Below are positions 10,901 through 22,300 of a DNA stretch of 64,000 bases, piece by piece. The stretch's first letter is position 1; each line of letters begins with the position of its first letter. The DNA is from Closterium sp. NIES-65 (lineage: Eukaryota > Streptophyta > Zygnematophyceae > Desmidiales > Closteriaceae). The stretch is taken from contig CANXME010002096.1 of the NCBI GenBank assembly GCA_948144175.1, positions 1,364,001 through 1,428,000 on the forward strand. The letters run 5' to 3'. The notes beneath the pieces were generated by a model. The model saw only the letters and a program-made list of their open reading frames with translations. It did not search any database and had not been told where the DNA came from. The translations under genes and the position numbers were made by a program.

Positions 10901-13885
10901 CTGTACCATGCATCCGAAAACTCGTAACATTCTTGTGCTGCCCAGCTTCCCTGTCTACAGCAGATGCGGTGAGGCGTTGTTCGGGAGTGACGACGACGAC
11001 AACAAGTTGTGCAGCATGACAGCATGGTCCATTGCTGCAGGCCACTGGTGGTTGGGTAGCCGCATGCCACGTAGCAGTTTGCGCATGCTGTTCTGCAGAG
11101 TCCTGTTCATTCTTTCTGCTACACCTTGCTGTTGATGTGTGTAGGGAAGGGAGAGGAGTTGCTTGATCCCTCTTTCCGCCAGGTACTGCTTGAAGCGCTG
11201 AGAGGTGTACTCTCCTCCTCCGTCTGACTGGAAGCTTTTCAGTTGTGTTCCTGATTCCCTCTCTGCTACCGGTAGCCATGCGGCGAATGCTGCGAGTGCC
11301 ATGTCGCGGCTGGGTAGGTTGCGATGCCAGACTTATCGAGTGGCGGCGTCGATGAAGATGATCGTGTAATTGTAGGTGACTTGTCCTGGTTCTCGATTGT
11401 AGAGGATGTCGCTGTAAACTTTCTCGAGTGGTGCGTATGCAGGTGCGCTCGGGTTGTGGTGAGAGGAAAACGGTCAATGGGGTAAGTCGGCTTCGGGGCA
11501 GATGAGACAAGTCCCTCGTGCACGTTGAAGTTCTCTGCCATCGAGTAGTAGTAGCGAATCCTTGTCTAGAACTCCTGCTTGTATTGTGTTGTTTAACAGC
11601 GTATTGCTTGGATGTCCTGTGCGTGCGTGCCAGATGTCTTCAAGAGCGCGATGTCCGGGTGAGCGTTGATACGCGTCAGAGTTGGAGTAGAAGCTGGCGA
11701 CGATGTTTGCGCTTCGGTGGACTTCTCGTTGAGTCGGTTTCAGCTGTTGTGCGGGTGTTGGTGGTGTTTCGATGACTGGTGTCGTTGGTCGTGCTGCTGC
11801 CGATGATGGTTCTGCTGCTGCCAATGTTGTCTCTGCTGCTGCCAATGTTGTTTCTGCTGCTGTCGATGTTGTCTCTGCTGCTGTCGATGTTGTCTCTGCT
11901 GCTGCCGTTTGTTGAATCGTTGCTAATGCTCGTGTTCGTTCTGCTTCAGGGATGGTGTGCGAGTACCAGAAACCTCCTGGGCTGAAGTCGGGATCGAGAT
12001 CCGGAGGATGAGTCCAGTCGGTGAAGTTGACGATGGCGTCGCTGTCTGCAGTGCCCAGGTCGGGGACGAAATCGAGGACGAAGACGTTATTCTTCAACAC
12101 TGCTTTTCCGATGTAGAGGCAGCCCTTCCCGTGGTATAACTTAAACTCCTGGGTGGTGCTGTCGGCTTCCAAGTGGATGCCTTTCGCCATCAACTGGCTG
12201 ACACTCAGTAAGTTGTAGCCTAGTCCCTCCGCGATAAGTACCTTTGACATGTGTAATATGACATTTGTCTCTCGTGACTGAAGCTGTACCGCTCCTTGTC
12301 GTCGTGTGCGCAGGTTCTGATTGTTGGCGACTGTGATGACTACTTCTCGCTGGAGTCGATGTTCGCGTTGAACGAAGCGCCCGGAGGAGCACATGTGTTG
12401 TCCGCAGCAACTATCCAAGAACCAAGTGTCTTGGCCGGATGGTTCGCTTTGAGCGATGGCGGCGTACGTCGGATTCGGCTGGAGTGATTCGCGGCGAGGC
12501 GTCCTGTTGTCGAGCTCTTCTTCCGGTGAGTAGTGGGGTGGTGACTTGGTTGTGCACGAATCAGTTATCTTCACCATGCAATTGACGATGCTTCTTGTTC
12601 CTTGTGCAGGTTGTCCAGTTGAAGTCGTTGAAGCTTGGATTGTGGTCGTCGGACTTGCTTGCGTTGAAGCAACTTGGGAGCTTGAAGGCCGGAGTTGTCG
12701 CTGTGGTGTTGTCTGACGAGACGGGCAGTGCGTGCGAGGATAGCCCGAAGTCTTGCAGATGTGGCAGAACGGAGGTACTGTCTTTACTTGTTGTTGACGG
12801 CTGTTGTTGCCGTTGTATCGTCGCTGAGTGTGAAACGCAAACTCTGGTGCTAATGCTTTCTTCTTGTGTCTTTCTTCTTGCAGGTCCATGTCTTGCTGCT
12901 CAGCATGAATTTCGGCGCAGAGTGCCACTTCGTAAATCCTCCCGTGTGCTCGTAATATGGCGCGAGTGGAGCGCCAGTGGGGGCCGAGACCGCCCATGAC
13001 CACTGTGAAAAAGGCGTCTTCTGAAATCGACCCGCCGCATCGAAGAAGCTTGTCACGCAGTTCGCGACAGCGGCTGATATAAGCCATGCCTTTCTCGCCT
13101 GGTTTCATTTCAATCGTTGTCAGCTGCGCCATTAACCTGCTTTGATTTACGCTGTCTGTTGCTTGATACAGGTTCTTCAGGTGGTTGTACGCGAGCTCCG
13201 CGGAGTTGCCGTAGCCTCGGTAAGTCCTGATGTTCTGCTGCTGGGTCGGGGTGATGTTCCTCAGCAGTATCGTGTACGCCATCGTCGATTGATAAGTATA
13301 TTGCTGCTTCTCATATTGCGTCCCGTTTGTTGGATATGGTAGGGACCCGTTGAAGAAGCCGAGAATCTGTGCTCCTTCCATCATCAGTTCGAACTCGAAC
13401 GACCAGGTGAAGAAATCTTTGCCGTCGAAAGGCTTTGTCGTTTGTAGTTTTAAGACATGCGCGAATTGCGATTGAACTTGTAACGCATCCAATGCCCTTT
13501 CTTGTCCTGGTGCAGGTTGCGGTTGCGGCATGAAGCTGACGGAGTCACGCTGGGGCTCGTATGGCGCAAAGGTAGGCTGTTGTTGTTGTTGTTGAATCCC
13601 GCGTGCGTAGGATGAGCCATCGAGACTCATAGGCGTCACGTTGTTGTTGTTGTTGTTGCTGTTGTTTGATTGCGCAGGTGCTCCTTGCTGGTGCTGCTCG
13701 TAGAAGGACATGAAGGAGAAGAACTTCTCTATCATGCTTGGATCGAAGCCAGCGGGCGTTTCCGTAGACCCAGCTGCTGGTCTCGTGGTAGTCCCTTCCT
13801 CTGTCTGTAGACCAGAGACAGGAGGTGGAGTAGGAGTAGTGCCTGGAGAGCCGTTGGAGGAGCTCCTCTCCTTCCTTGCAGACAT
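10900..13885 (-). pseudogene. copia gag, protease and integrase, with three stops
   Basis: The start is ATG at 13885 (MSARKERSS). The gag domain includes KPFDGKDFFTWSFEFELMME and LTTIEMKPGEKGMAYISRC. The zinc knuckle reads CHICKTSGYPRTHC: the metal-binding His of CX2CX4HX4C is Tyr (codon at 12742-12740). The protease has WFLDSCCGQHMCSS, where the usual Gly after Asp-Ser is Cys. GAG-pre-integrase (WHARTGHPS, CLIC) follows. In the same frame there is TGA at 11476-11474, TAA at 11335-11333 and TAG at 10957-10955. Integrase acidic residues are recognisable (YSDILYN, FQSDGGGEYTSQ, GVAERMNRTL). Simple Gln and Asn runs lie near the N-terminus, and a TTSTAAE repeat lies before the pre-integrase. Confidence 0.88.
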
Positions 13886-13934
13886 GTCTTCTTGTATTGA
13901 GTGTTAAAAGGAAAACAACTTTAAAACTCTAACT

Positions 13935-13946
13935 GCTCTCATACCA
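13935..13946 (-). promoter_or_regulatory. primer-binding site, TGGTATGAGAGC
   Basis: It adjoins the 5' LTR on the minus strand. It is one base off the standard initiator-Met primer site. Confidence 0.85.
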
Positions 13947-14378
13947 TGTTGGGCTGAAGTGCCCTAGAATCTTTGTAGAGTTTAAGTCTGACTAGAATTG
14001 TAATAGCGGAAGCGTTTGAATGAAAGTACTTGAACCACCTTGCGCTAGTATGTGAGGGCAAAGTAAGTTTATTAAACAAGCAAATACAAAGGTTTATATA
14101 AGAGTACAAGGAATACGAATAGATAAGTTAAAACCGTTTTACTGTTGCGATTCGATACAGTGCGACTCGGGCAACTGCTCAATGTCGAGTCAGTTGTGTG
14201 TCCTTGCTGTCACGCTGTATTTGTCAAGTCAAAGGTCGCTGACCTTTGACCTTCCGGTAACCTCCAGGCGGTTACCCTAACCTCCGAGGGTTGACTCGCG
14301 ATGCTTCGATTCGGACTGCTTCGCTAGTGTCCTGAGTTTCGACACAACAGAGGCGCTTAAGACTTATTATTCCCAACA
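13947..14378 (-). repeat. 5' LTR of 6-kb copia element
   Basis: It is 432 bp and TG...CA bounded, and is followed by target copy AGCAG (14379-14383). Confidence 0.93.
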
Positions 14379-14522
14379 AGCAGGATGTGCGGCAGGATGC
14401 TGGCGGCAGTGCACGTCAGGGCATGTGCGGTGGGGCAAGGCTGGTCTGCGCTGCGGTGGGCCGGGGGAGTTCAGATTGGTGCAGGGAAAGGCACGACATG
14501 TTCCTATGTGGCCGACCGAGAC

Positions 14523-17500
14523 CAGGGCAAATTTTTGGATTTGACATACCCTTAAGATCAGTGTACCCCTATCTCAAAAAACTGATTATCAGTGTGACCC
14601 CCTACAGAAAAACTTTCACATCAGGGTATTGTTAACTTTTTAAAAATTTACCCTGTCGCATCAGTGTAACATTTTTGTAAAGCCTGGTCATTTTATTTTA
14701 ATGCTGCACGCAATACAGATCCTACTCATCATCAGACATGGCCCAAGGGTGTTCATCGTGGTCACTTCCCTCCTCTGGCTCTGGTGCCTTCTGCTTCCCC
14801 TTCCGATCCACAGGTATCGGGGGCGCAACTGATTTCGCAGGCTTGCGCGTTTTCTGCTTGCGCCAGATGTCCACCACGTCTGGCCAGACGTAGGGGTACT
14901 TCAGCATGTGCAGCGTCATCAGGTCGCCAAGGCGTGCATCGCACAGCGATGTACGCATCCAGCTCTTTATGATATTCTGGCGACTGAACCCTCTCTCACA
15001 CTCCACTGTGCTCAGTGGCAGCACAGCGAGGGCCTGCCAGAGTGTCATTAGGTTCGGATAGCTGCGTCGCCAATCCCGGCTCTTCAACATGCTGTGAAGA
15101 CCCTGGTGAAAATTTTCTCCCGCGTGATGGCGTGGCATGATGTGACAAAAGCTCCTCAGCTCCTTCTTGGCGGCCTTGAAATCGAATCCTGACGGAGAAG
15201 GGGTTTGGGGCGGGGGAAGTAGTTAGCGGTGGTTGTCCGATGTTGGATGACATGCATGAGACAATACGTGTGAAAGGAAATGAAACATCACAGCTCACCT
15301 GGTAGCATGCCGCCAAACAACTCGTCGTTTGCGGCCAGCCACTCGAGGGTCTTCAATTCGCGCTGGTCATCTCTGCTCGGCCACGATTCAACTTGAAACA
15401 GCTTAGCGCCGCCCAACTGCTGCAAGTCCCACATGCGGTACTTCATGCGTGCGACAATTTCCTTCGCGAACCCTGTGCAGAGCTTCTCGCAGTCAGCAAG
15501 CGTGCCCCCAAACTTGTGCTTCTTGATTGGGGTCTCGCTCAGCTCGAACTTGTGTGATGTCTGCCGCCCCTCCGAGTCAATGCCTTCAACCACCACCGTC
15601 CGGTTGTCACCACCGTGCTGCTTAATGAACTTGGACAGGTGCTTGCTGGCCCCGCCGCCAAAGGTGTCTTCGTACTGTATGTAACGGTGAGTGATGATGG
15701 TGATCGTGTGGTCGACTTCTTTGGCCACTAGTGTGATGTCCACCTGAACACAACGGGCACGTGAAACATGTTAGTCGAGGAACAATTTAGTGTTACCACA
15801 ATAACGACCGGTACAAATGGAACTTGCCTTGCGGTGCTGGAAGAAGCGGTTGAGAGAGTTGAGCACAGCAAGAATGTCTGCGAGGAAGTACAAACAGAAG
15901 TGAAATTTGAAGGTCTGTACTGTTGCAGCAATTTTGTGGCGGTACTCAACAATCATGACGATCGCCGCCCCAAGTACTCTGCATAGCCTCGCTATAGCAT
16001 CTCCGCGTGATAGCCAACGGACGTTGAAAATTCCCTGGTGTTCAAGATTTGTCTTGTGTATCTCTTGTTGCAGCTCCTTGAATCTGTCGTACCAAATGTT
16101 GGAACGGCAGATGATCTCTCCCACGGCTCGCACTGCAGCGTCGATCATGTTCAGGTCGGGGAAAGCCTTCGCAGCATCCTTGACCACGAGTGCTTCCCTG
16201 CAACACATCCAAGTGGTAGATTAGTTAAGCTTAACGATGAACGGTTTTACAGCATTGCATGCGATGATTCTCGGAAACGCTTAAGCGAAGCTCACCGATG
16301 CGCGACGCAGTGACATCCGACGAGATGCGGCACGTGCTCTTGCAAACGGCTAACCAGACCGTTCTTCTCCCCCGTCATCACAGAAGCTCCGTCGGTGCCG
16401 ATGCCGGAAACCCGCTTGATGTCCACCCCAACAGACTCCAGGTGGCTTGTGAGCACAGTGAAAAGCGAGGATGCGTCGCACTTGTGCACCGTCAGTAGCG
16501 ACAGAAATTCCGTGACGGACACGCCATTTTTGAGGAAGGTGGCAAACACGATCAAATGTTTGCCGCGAGCGCGATCGGTGCTCTCGTCGCAAGTAATGCC
16601 GATGAATGGTGAAGCGAGAAGATGCTGCAGCTGCTATGTTTTCTGGTACTTAGCCATCGCCGAGGCCATTTCGTTGAATCCGTACCTGCCACAAGCCGAG
16701 GTGAAAGCGCTTAGACACAAATGGAATGCGGAAACATTCGTTGCGGTCTGGCTATTTTGGCACACGCTTACTGTGTGATGTACACGCCATAGGACTGAAG
16801 CGGTATGTCCTCTACTCCCTCCTCTACGAGGAAGCCTATGAGCTTCTGAAACATCGCGATCGGTGCGTCGTTGTTGCAGATAAACTCCACGCCGCGCATG
16901 AGACGAGTCAGCCGCGCCCCCTCCTTGTCGGTATTGGCGAAGTCGTCGATCCTCTTCTGGTGCTCGATCTCCGCCATGAGCGTCCGCTGCCGCTTCATCG
17001 CTTCCTCGTGGCGGCCGCTCAGCTCGTGGCATCGCATTGATCCGAGCTGCAGATCACGGCCCCCCGTTCCGTTCCGTCCGAATTTTGCATCGTCCTTTCC
17101 ATGCTCCACGCAGATGCTGCATCGCAGAATGGGCAGGCCGTCGGCGTTCTTGTCCAGCAGCAGCCAGCCAAATTTCGGCAGCCACTGCGTGATGTATAGC
17201 TGCTGCGCCTTCAAAAATTTCTCTTCAGCCTTCTCGGCGTCGGTGAGTTCACGGGAGACTGGCTTCGGAACTTGGAGTGGAGCGGGCGGCGGAATCGGTT
17301 TCGCTGGTGGCGTGCCGAACGGTAGAACGGCCTGCGCGTAGCGACGCCTCTTCTTCGAGGCTGCAGACGATGATTCGCCCACCTCTGACACGCTAACAGT
17401 GGCGGGAGCACTGTCTGGCGTGACGGCATTGGAAGCAGGCGGGGGTGACAGACTCTGTTTCCCTTTGCTGCAAGAAGACGGGCCTGGAGTGAGGACAAGC

Positions 17501-18237
17501 GGAGGGTTCGCATGCACCGCGCGCAGGAAATAAAGGCCTGTTCGTGCGGGCACATCCTTCGATGGCTCGTCAGCAGCTTCTCCGTCACTGTCCTCTGCAG
17601 GAGCCATGGCTGCTTAAGGACAGCAGGAGAACCGCCAACGTTGCTCTACTTGGCGTGAGTGCTGTGTTCTTGTGAGAGGAAACCTCGCATGTGTTCATGA
17701 CCCCTGTCATTTCGTGCCTCTGTTTCCTAATGTGCACGCAAACAAGCAGCGGAGCCTGCCTCAGTCGTGCAAGGAACGCGGTGCCCAGTGGGCTAGTGGG
17801 CATCGAATTGTTGCTGCATTCAGCCAAGTTTCCAGCCAACCCGGCCTTGTTGTCAAGTCTGACAAACAGACCAACTAGCGGAGGTGGCGGTGCCAGCAAA
17901 GAAACTGTAAACCTGGCCAATAGTGGCCCTCTGTGTGCCAGCACAGGAGTTGACAAGGCCGAAATTCCAGCCTCAGTGGCCTTGGTGGAATCCCAGGTTA
18001 CGGGAAAGGGGGGGTGGGTGAACCGGGGGGAGGGGGGGTGTAGGGTACGCGTTACAGGGTAAAACTTGTTACGGGATCCGTAAACCCTTGGCCATCAGTG
18101 TGCCTTACAAAAAAAACCTGACACATCAGGGTAAATCTACCTCCACAAAAAAAAACCCTAGCCCATCAGTGTGACCATAAAAAACCACCCTGATTATCAG
18201 GGTATCAGGGTGATTTACACTGATAAAATTAGGCCTG
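14523..18237 (-). mobile_element. hAT-superfamily DNA transposon with TIRs and 8-bp target duplication
   Basis: The element is bounded by ACCGAGAC at 14515-14522 and 18238-18245, an exact 8-bp duplication as hAT elements make. The left terminus is CAGGGCAAATTTTT; the right terminus, read inward, is CAGGCCTAATTTTA (11 of 14 match). Subterminal regions on both sides carry repeated ATCAGTGT(G)A and TATCAGGGT motifs (14550-14680 and 18090-18220), the kind of motifs hAT transposases bind. The single gene inside is a five-exon transposase on the minus strand. Length is 3,715 bp, normal for an autonomous hAT element. Confidence 0.93.
14722..17607 (-). pseudogene. hAT transposase (ZNF862/DUF4371-like), five exons, one premature stop
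   Basis: Exons: 17607-16772, 16685-16296, 16197-15828, 15743-15299, 15188-14722. All phases agree and the sum is 836 codons. Exon 1 has a basic KKRRR stretch and a Cys/His zinc finger (CSICVEHGKDD... MRCHELSGRHEEAM), the TTF/BED-like DNA-binding part. Exon 2 holds the first catalytic Asp region (GITCDESTDRARGKH), the DUF4371-type GIGTDGASVMTG, and CHCVAHR. Exon 3 has FNVRWLSRGDAIARL. Exon 5 has the C-terminal dimerisation motif LSTVECERGFSRQNIIK. The third intron uses a GC donor (AAG|GCAAGT). In exon 2 a TAG at 16636-16634 interrupts MAKYQKT-stop-QLQHLLASPF, probably a former CAG. Apart from this the gene looks intact. Confidence 0.88.
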
Positions 18238-18245
18238 ACCGAGAC

Positions 18246-19381
18246 CCTTATGAGTTGCGGGATCTGAGCTTGAGAGTGTACGCTTGGAAATGTATTGCTA
18301 ATGTGTTTCTTGATATGTAATTTTCATGATTCACAATTTGCTTTTCTATGCCAATCCAGCACTTGAATTTTTTACCGGTATGTTATTCTGAAGTGAAGTC
18401 TCTAACTTATCCAAATATTTTAGTCGACTAGTAATCACAGGAAATATTGTTCAGTGTACTGCCTCACTCTTACTCGCGTGAGTTTGGCGTTCCCCACCAT
18501 TTCAACCCCAAGAGAAGCGCAGTGTGCCCCACCAGTGCTGGGGCGGGAGCAGTGCTCTGTCGCACACTGGGTCGTTCGGCCCTCCCATATCCTCGGGGAC
18601 AGCTGTCGCATAGTATCGTGGCGAAGACTGTTCTTCCCGCCTCCTGAATTCGGTTTCGCCCCACACACATTTTCGAAATTCACGATTATCAGGTTTTCGC
18701 CTAACTTTTTCAACCCCACATAACTTGAAAAAATACCATGCTGGCCTCGGGCTTTAAGCACAAGCGCTACAACTTTCAACTGCAGAGCGCTACCGACCCA
18801 GTGCCCGAGGACTACGTACGCCAAATTAGTCCATCAGACCATCAGACCAAATTAGTCTGATAACGAGAGCCCTGGTGTTATCTAGCTGGAACATTTGCGA
18901 CTGGACCTGGTAGCTGGCTTCAAGTACGTAGTCAGGCTGTCACCAGCTTCTTTTACCATCGGGTTGGCGTAAGGACAAGAGTAGTGCCCAGTGTTTTGTG
19001 TGTGTTTTGTCCGTGTGACTGGAGAGAGTGGTAGGTTATGGGCATCAGTAGTCAGCAAAGAAATGTGGACTTTTTCAGAACCGATGCTTATTCTTCAGCC
19101 TATTATTCCTCAGGAAATTAAAATGAAATCTAGAAGGATTTCCAAATTACGGTAGCCCAAAACCAATCTGAGGCCCTGGTTTTGACACTGATGTGGAGTG
19201 ACATTCACCCTCATGGACATGGGTTGAAAGTTCATTTGTTCGGCACATGTGGACAAGGTTGTGAGGCTGGTCATAATAGAACACACATGAAGCGGGTGAC
19301 ATCAGTGAAGCTTGAGGTGGGACGAGTGACTGCACACAGGGTGATATGCGGTAGGCCCGTAGGGTGGTGACAAGTGCAAGG
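18246..19381. other. intergenic between hAT element and C2-LysM gene
   Basis: This is the 3' side of the minus-strand gene that ends at 19382. I find no further gene, RNA or repeat that I can support. A short duplicated CTGATGGACTAAT-type motif lies near 18835-18860. Confidence 0.4.
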
Positions 19382-22300
19382 TTACGGGAGGACAAGGCGC
19401 TGGCCGGAGTAGATTCTATTGATGTCACAGACCTGCAGCCAGGCAGAAGGAATGCGGAACGAGTAATGATTATACAGAATAATAATTAACATGCAGCGTA
19501 TGAGCAACCAGCTACGAGACTACATGGAGCGAAGGGTGTGATGGAAGAAATGTGACGCAAACATATCAGTGAGGACCACGAGGGTAGCAATGCAAAAGCA
19601 AATAGAAAGAGAAAAGGGCTTCGTGCGATTATCAGGCGGGTGGTTGGGGAGGGCAGTGGTACCTCTGGGTTGAGCTCAAAGAACTTTGAGGAGGGATTGC
19701 AGTAGACTTCGCGCGGGAGGATAGAGCTGAGAGTTTCGCCCGGCTTCACCACCCACACCCTACGTGCGTGGCGTGGAAGGGTGGTAAGCAAGGGAGTGCA
19801 AGGTACAGGAAACGAATGAAATTCAGGAGGGGATTGGGGATGTTAAAAGTTCTTACAGGTGGGAGGATAGACTGCAGATGAATGCGCATGGTAAAAATTG
19901 TGATGGAGTGGAGGGAAGGGCATGCAAGCAAGAGGGCAACAGAACCAAGGTGTGAATAAAGCCGGAAACGGATAGGGAAGAAGGCAGTGTGGTGGGGGAG
20001 GGAGGGAAGGTAGAGCACCACTCACTTGCCATCAGCATCAGTTCTGCAAGTTGGGATTCGAAGATTTGAAGATAGGGATCAGCCAGAGCGTGCAGATTAC
20101 GATGCCACGATCGCAGCATAGCCAGTGGCCATCGAGCATCCAGAGCCAAATCGAAGTCCATGCAAAGCAGGGTGCAATTGCGAGAAATCGAAGTGATTTA
20201 GGATATGGGGTCAATACTCACTCAGCTCACGCTGGGCAACATGAAAGCAATTGATGACCAAAAAGAAGCGATGTGAGGCCATGAAATTCCAACAGAAAAT
20301 GGGGGCAGCAGTGGTGGTCAGGAAATGCCTATGTGAGATGACATGCCCTGCAGGAATGGGGCCTGTTGGCAGTGCGAAATGCGTGACAGCATGCCATTTG
20401 TGGTGGGAGCACGAATCACGCGACTCACTCCAGCTGGACTCGGCTCTGCTTCTGTGGGCGCGGCCAGAGCGCAACCATAGCCAGCATGAACGCGCCCGTC
20501 CCCAGCACCTGCTTCATCACCGGCGTGAGCCCATCGCCAACCCGCAACACCTGCCCCAGCAGCCCTCCATTGCGATTCCGCCCCTTGCCAGACAACCCCC
20601 TGCCCCTCTTAACCACCTGCCTGTCCGTCATCCCTGATACTGACGACCCTTCCATGCTCTCCACCTCATCCCCGCTCTCCCAGCTGCTCTCTGCGGCTTC
20701 GCTGTCTGCCATCGCTGGCTGTCGGCTGCTGCTGCCAACACGGCCATTGAGGTCAGCAGCACCGCCACCGCCTCCTCGCACAGTAGACTGCTCGCTCGCC
20801 CTGCCTGTCGTGCTGCTCATAGTGGCCTGCACGGAAGCCCCTGCAGATGCGGCTGCTGCTGAGGCGGCAGCCTTGGTTGAGGTTGAAACTGAGGCAACCT
20901 TTGCTGATGTCATGGTTGTGGCTTCACTGGCGACCTGCGTGGCGGTCTTGATGATGGTGACGTCAGTCTTGGTGGTGGTCGCTGATGCCATTTGCTGCAA
21001 GCCACATGATCACCAACAAACATGGACGCACAGAGAACGAATCTGTTGACCTAGAAATCACAGCTGGGATATGCTTTGCTACAAAAAAAAATAAAAAAAA
21101 TTCAGCATATGCATCACAACCCCAAACAACGCAGCCAGCTGCACACGTCTGCCAAACCATGACAATTGCACACACGAGTTTGCACGCACCTGTGCTGATG
21201 TGGCCTGAACCTCCTTCTGCACCTCTTTCACCACCTCTACTGTTGCAGTTGCAATCGAGTCAGGACCCTGAACCTGCACCACCTGAGCAGCTTGAGAAAC
21301 CGAAGCAGCAACAACCTCAGGAACAGAATCCGGGACACCAGTGGAAACCACAGGCGAGGCAGCAGCAGGGACAACAGCTGCAGCGACAGGTGCAGCAGGA
21401 GCAACCTGCGCACTGACAGACTCTTCTAGAGACGACTCAGTATAGCCAGACTCGTCATCACTGCCATCAAACACCAGCATCACGTTGGACATATCCACAG
21501 GAGCCCCAGCAGCTGCACTCCCTGCAAGCGCTGTAGTCACAGCCACGCTTTCCTTCTGGGCTGCAGCTGAAACGGTACTGGTCGCTGTAGACGCTGTGAC
21601 TGTGGCGGCTGCAGCGGTTTCAGTTGTCGCAGTTGTGCTAGTAGTGACGGTGGCGGTCGTCGTTGTTGTTGTTGTAGTGGCAGCAGTCACCTCTGTGGTG
21701 CTCGCTGCTGCTGTTTCGGTCGCTGTTGAAGCCTTGGAGGCTGCTGGAGCAGTGGACGCAACGGGAGAGGCGAGCACTGCACTGACAGTGTGGGGTGTCA
21801 CGGTGCCACTGGCGATGGGAGTCACAGTGCCGCTGCTGCTGCCATCCTTGCGCTTGCTCATCGATCTGGCACGCTGTTAACAGGTCACGATTTAAAGCGA
21901 GGGGTCAATGGAGAGTGCTGGGACCAATAAGGAATAACGTTACAGATTCCCCTGGAAGGTAGTGCAAAGTAATGGATGAGGAGGAGGGCACTATATATTA
22001 TATTCGCTCCTCGCATTTGCGAACGGCCTTATTGCTCCATCATGCACCTCGCTATGTTTTGTTGTTTCATGACTAGTGATTACAGTGGAGGACCTGATTT
22101 GCTTCAATTGGGATTGACTCACCATAGCCGCAATCTTGGCTCGTTCCTCATCACTGAGCATGAAGTTGGACTTGACATGCACTTGGCCTCCGTTGCTCCA
22201 TGGAAGCATGTCATCACGAAAGCCTTTTTCCACCACGGAAGGTACAGACAGAGCTGCACGACCACAGTAAGTGCGGAAAAATGAAGAAGAAGAATATGTT

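Larger units (their letters stand above)
8339..14378 (-). mobile_element. full-length Ty1/copia element, inactivated (6.04 kb)
   Basis: LTRs at 8339-8769 (431 bp) and 13947-14378 (432 bp) have TG...CA ends. They differ at about eight positions plus one indel by eye, roughly 98% identity. The target duplication is AGCAG at 8334-8338 and 14379-14383. The primer site is at 13935-13946. Gag, protease, integrase, RT and RNase H follow in copia order on the minus strand, but the coding frame has at least four stops and a frameshift. This is an older insertion than the one at 5852-7009. Confidence 0.95.

Noticed and set aside
9168-11510. Single 780-codon frame starting at 11510
   Set aside because: Its first roughly 200 codons are out of frame with integrase; the true integrase is in another frame, so the apparent start is an artefact of a frameshift near 10,900.
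18435-18824. 130-codon minus-strand frame between the hAT element and the C2-LysM gene
   Set aside because: No recognisable domain, repeat or splice support; length is within chance for GC-rich sequence.
20030-20165. Frame beginning MDFDLALDARWPL as an exon or gene start
   Set aside because: There is no AG acceptor before it and it breaks phase; only its last 18 nt (20043-20026) fit the chain.
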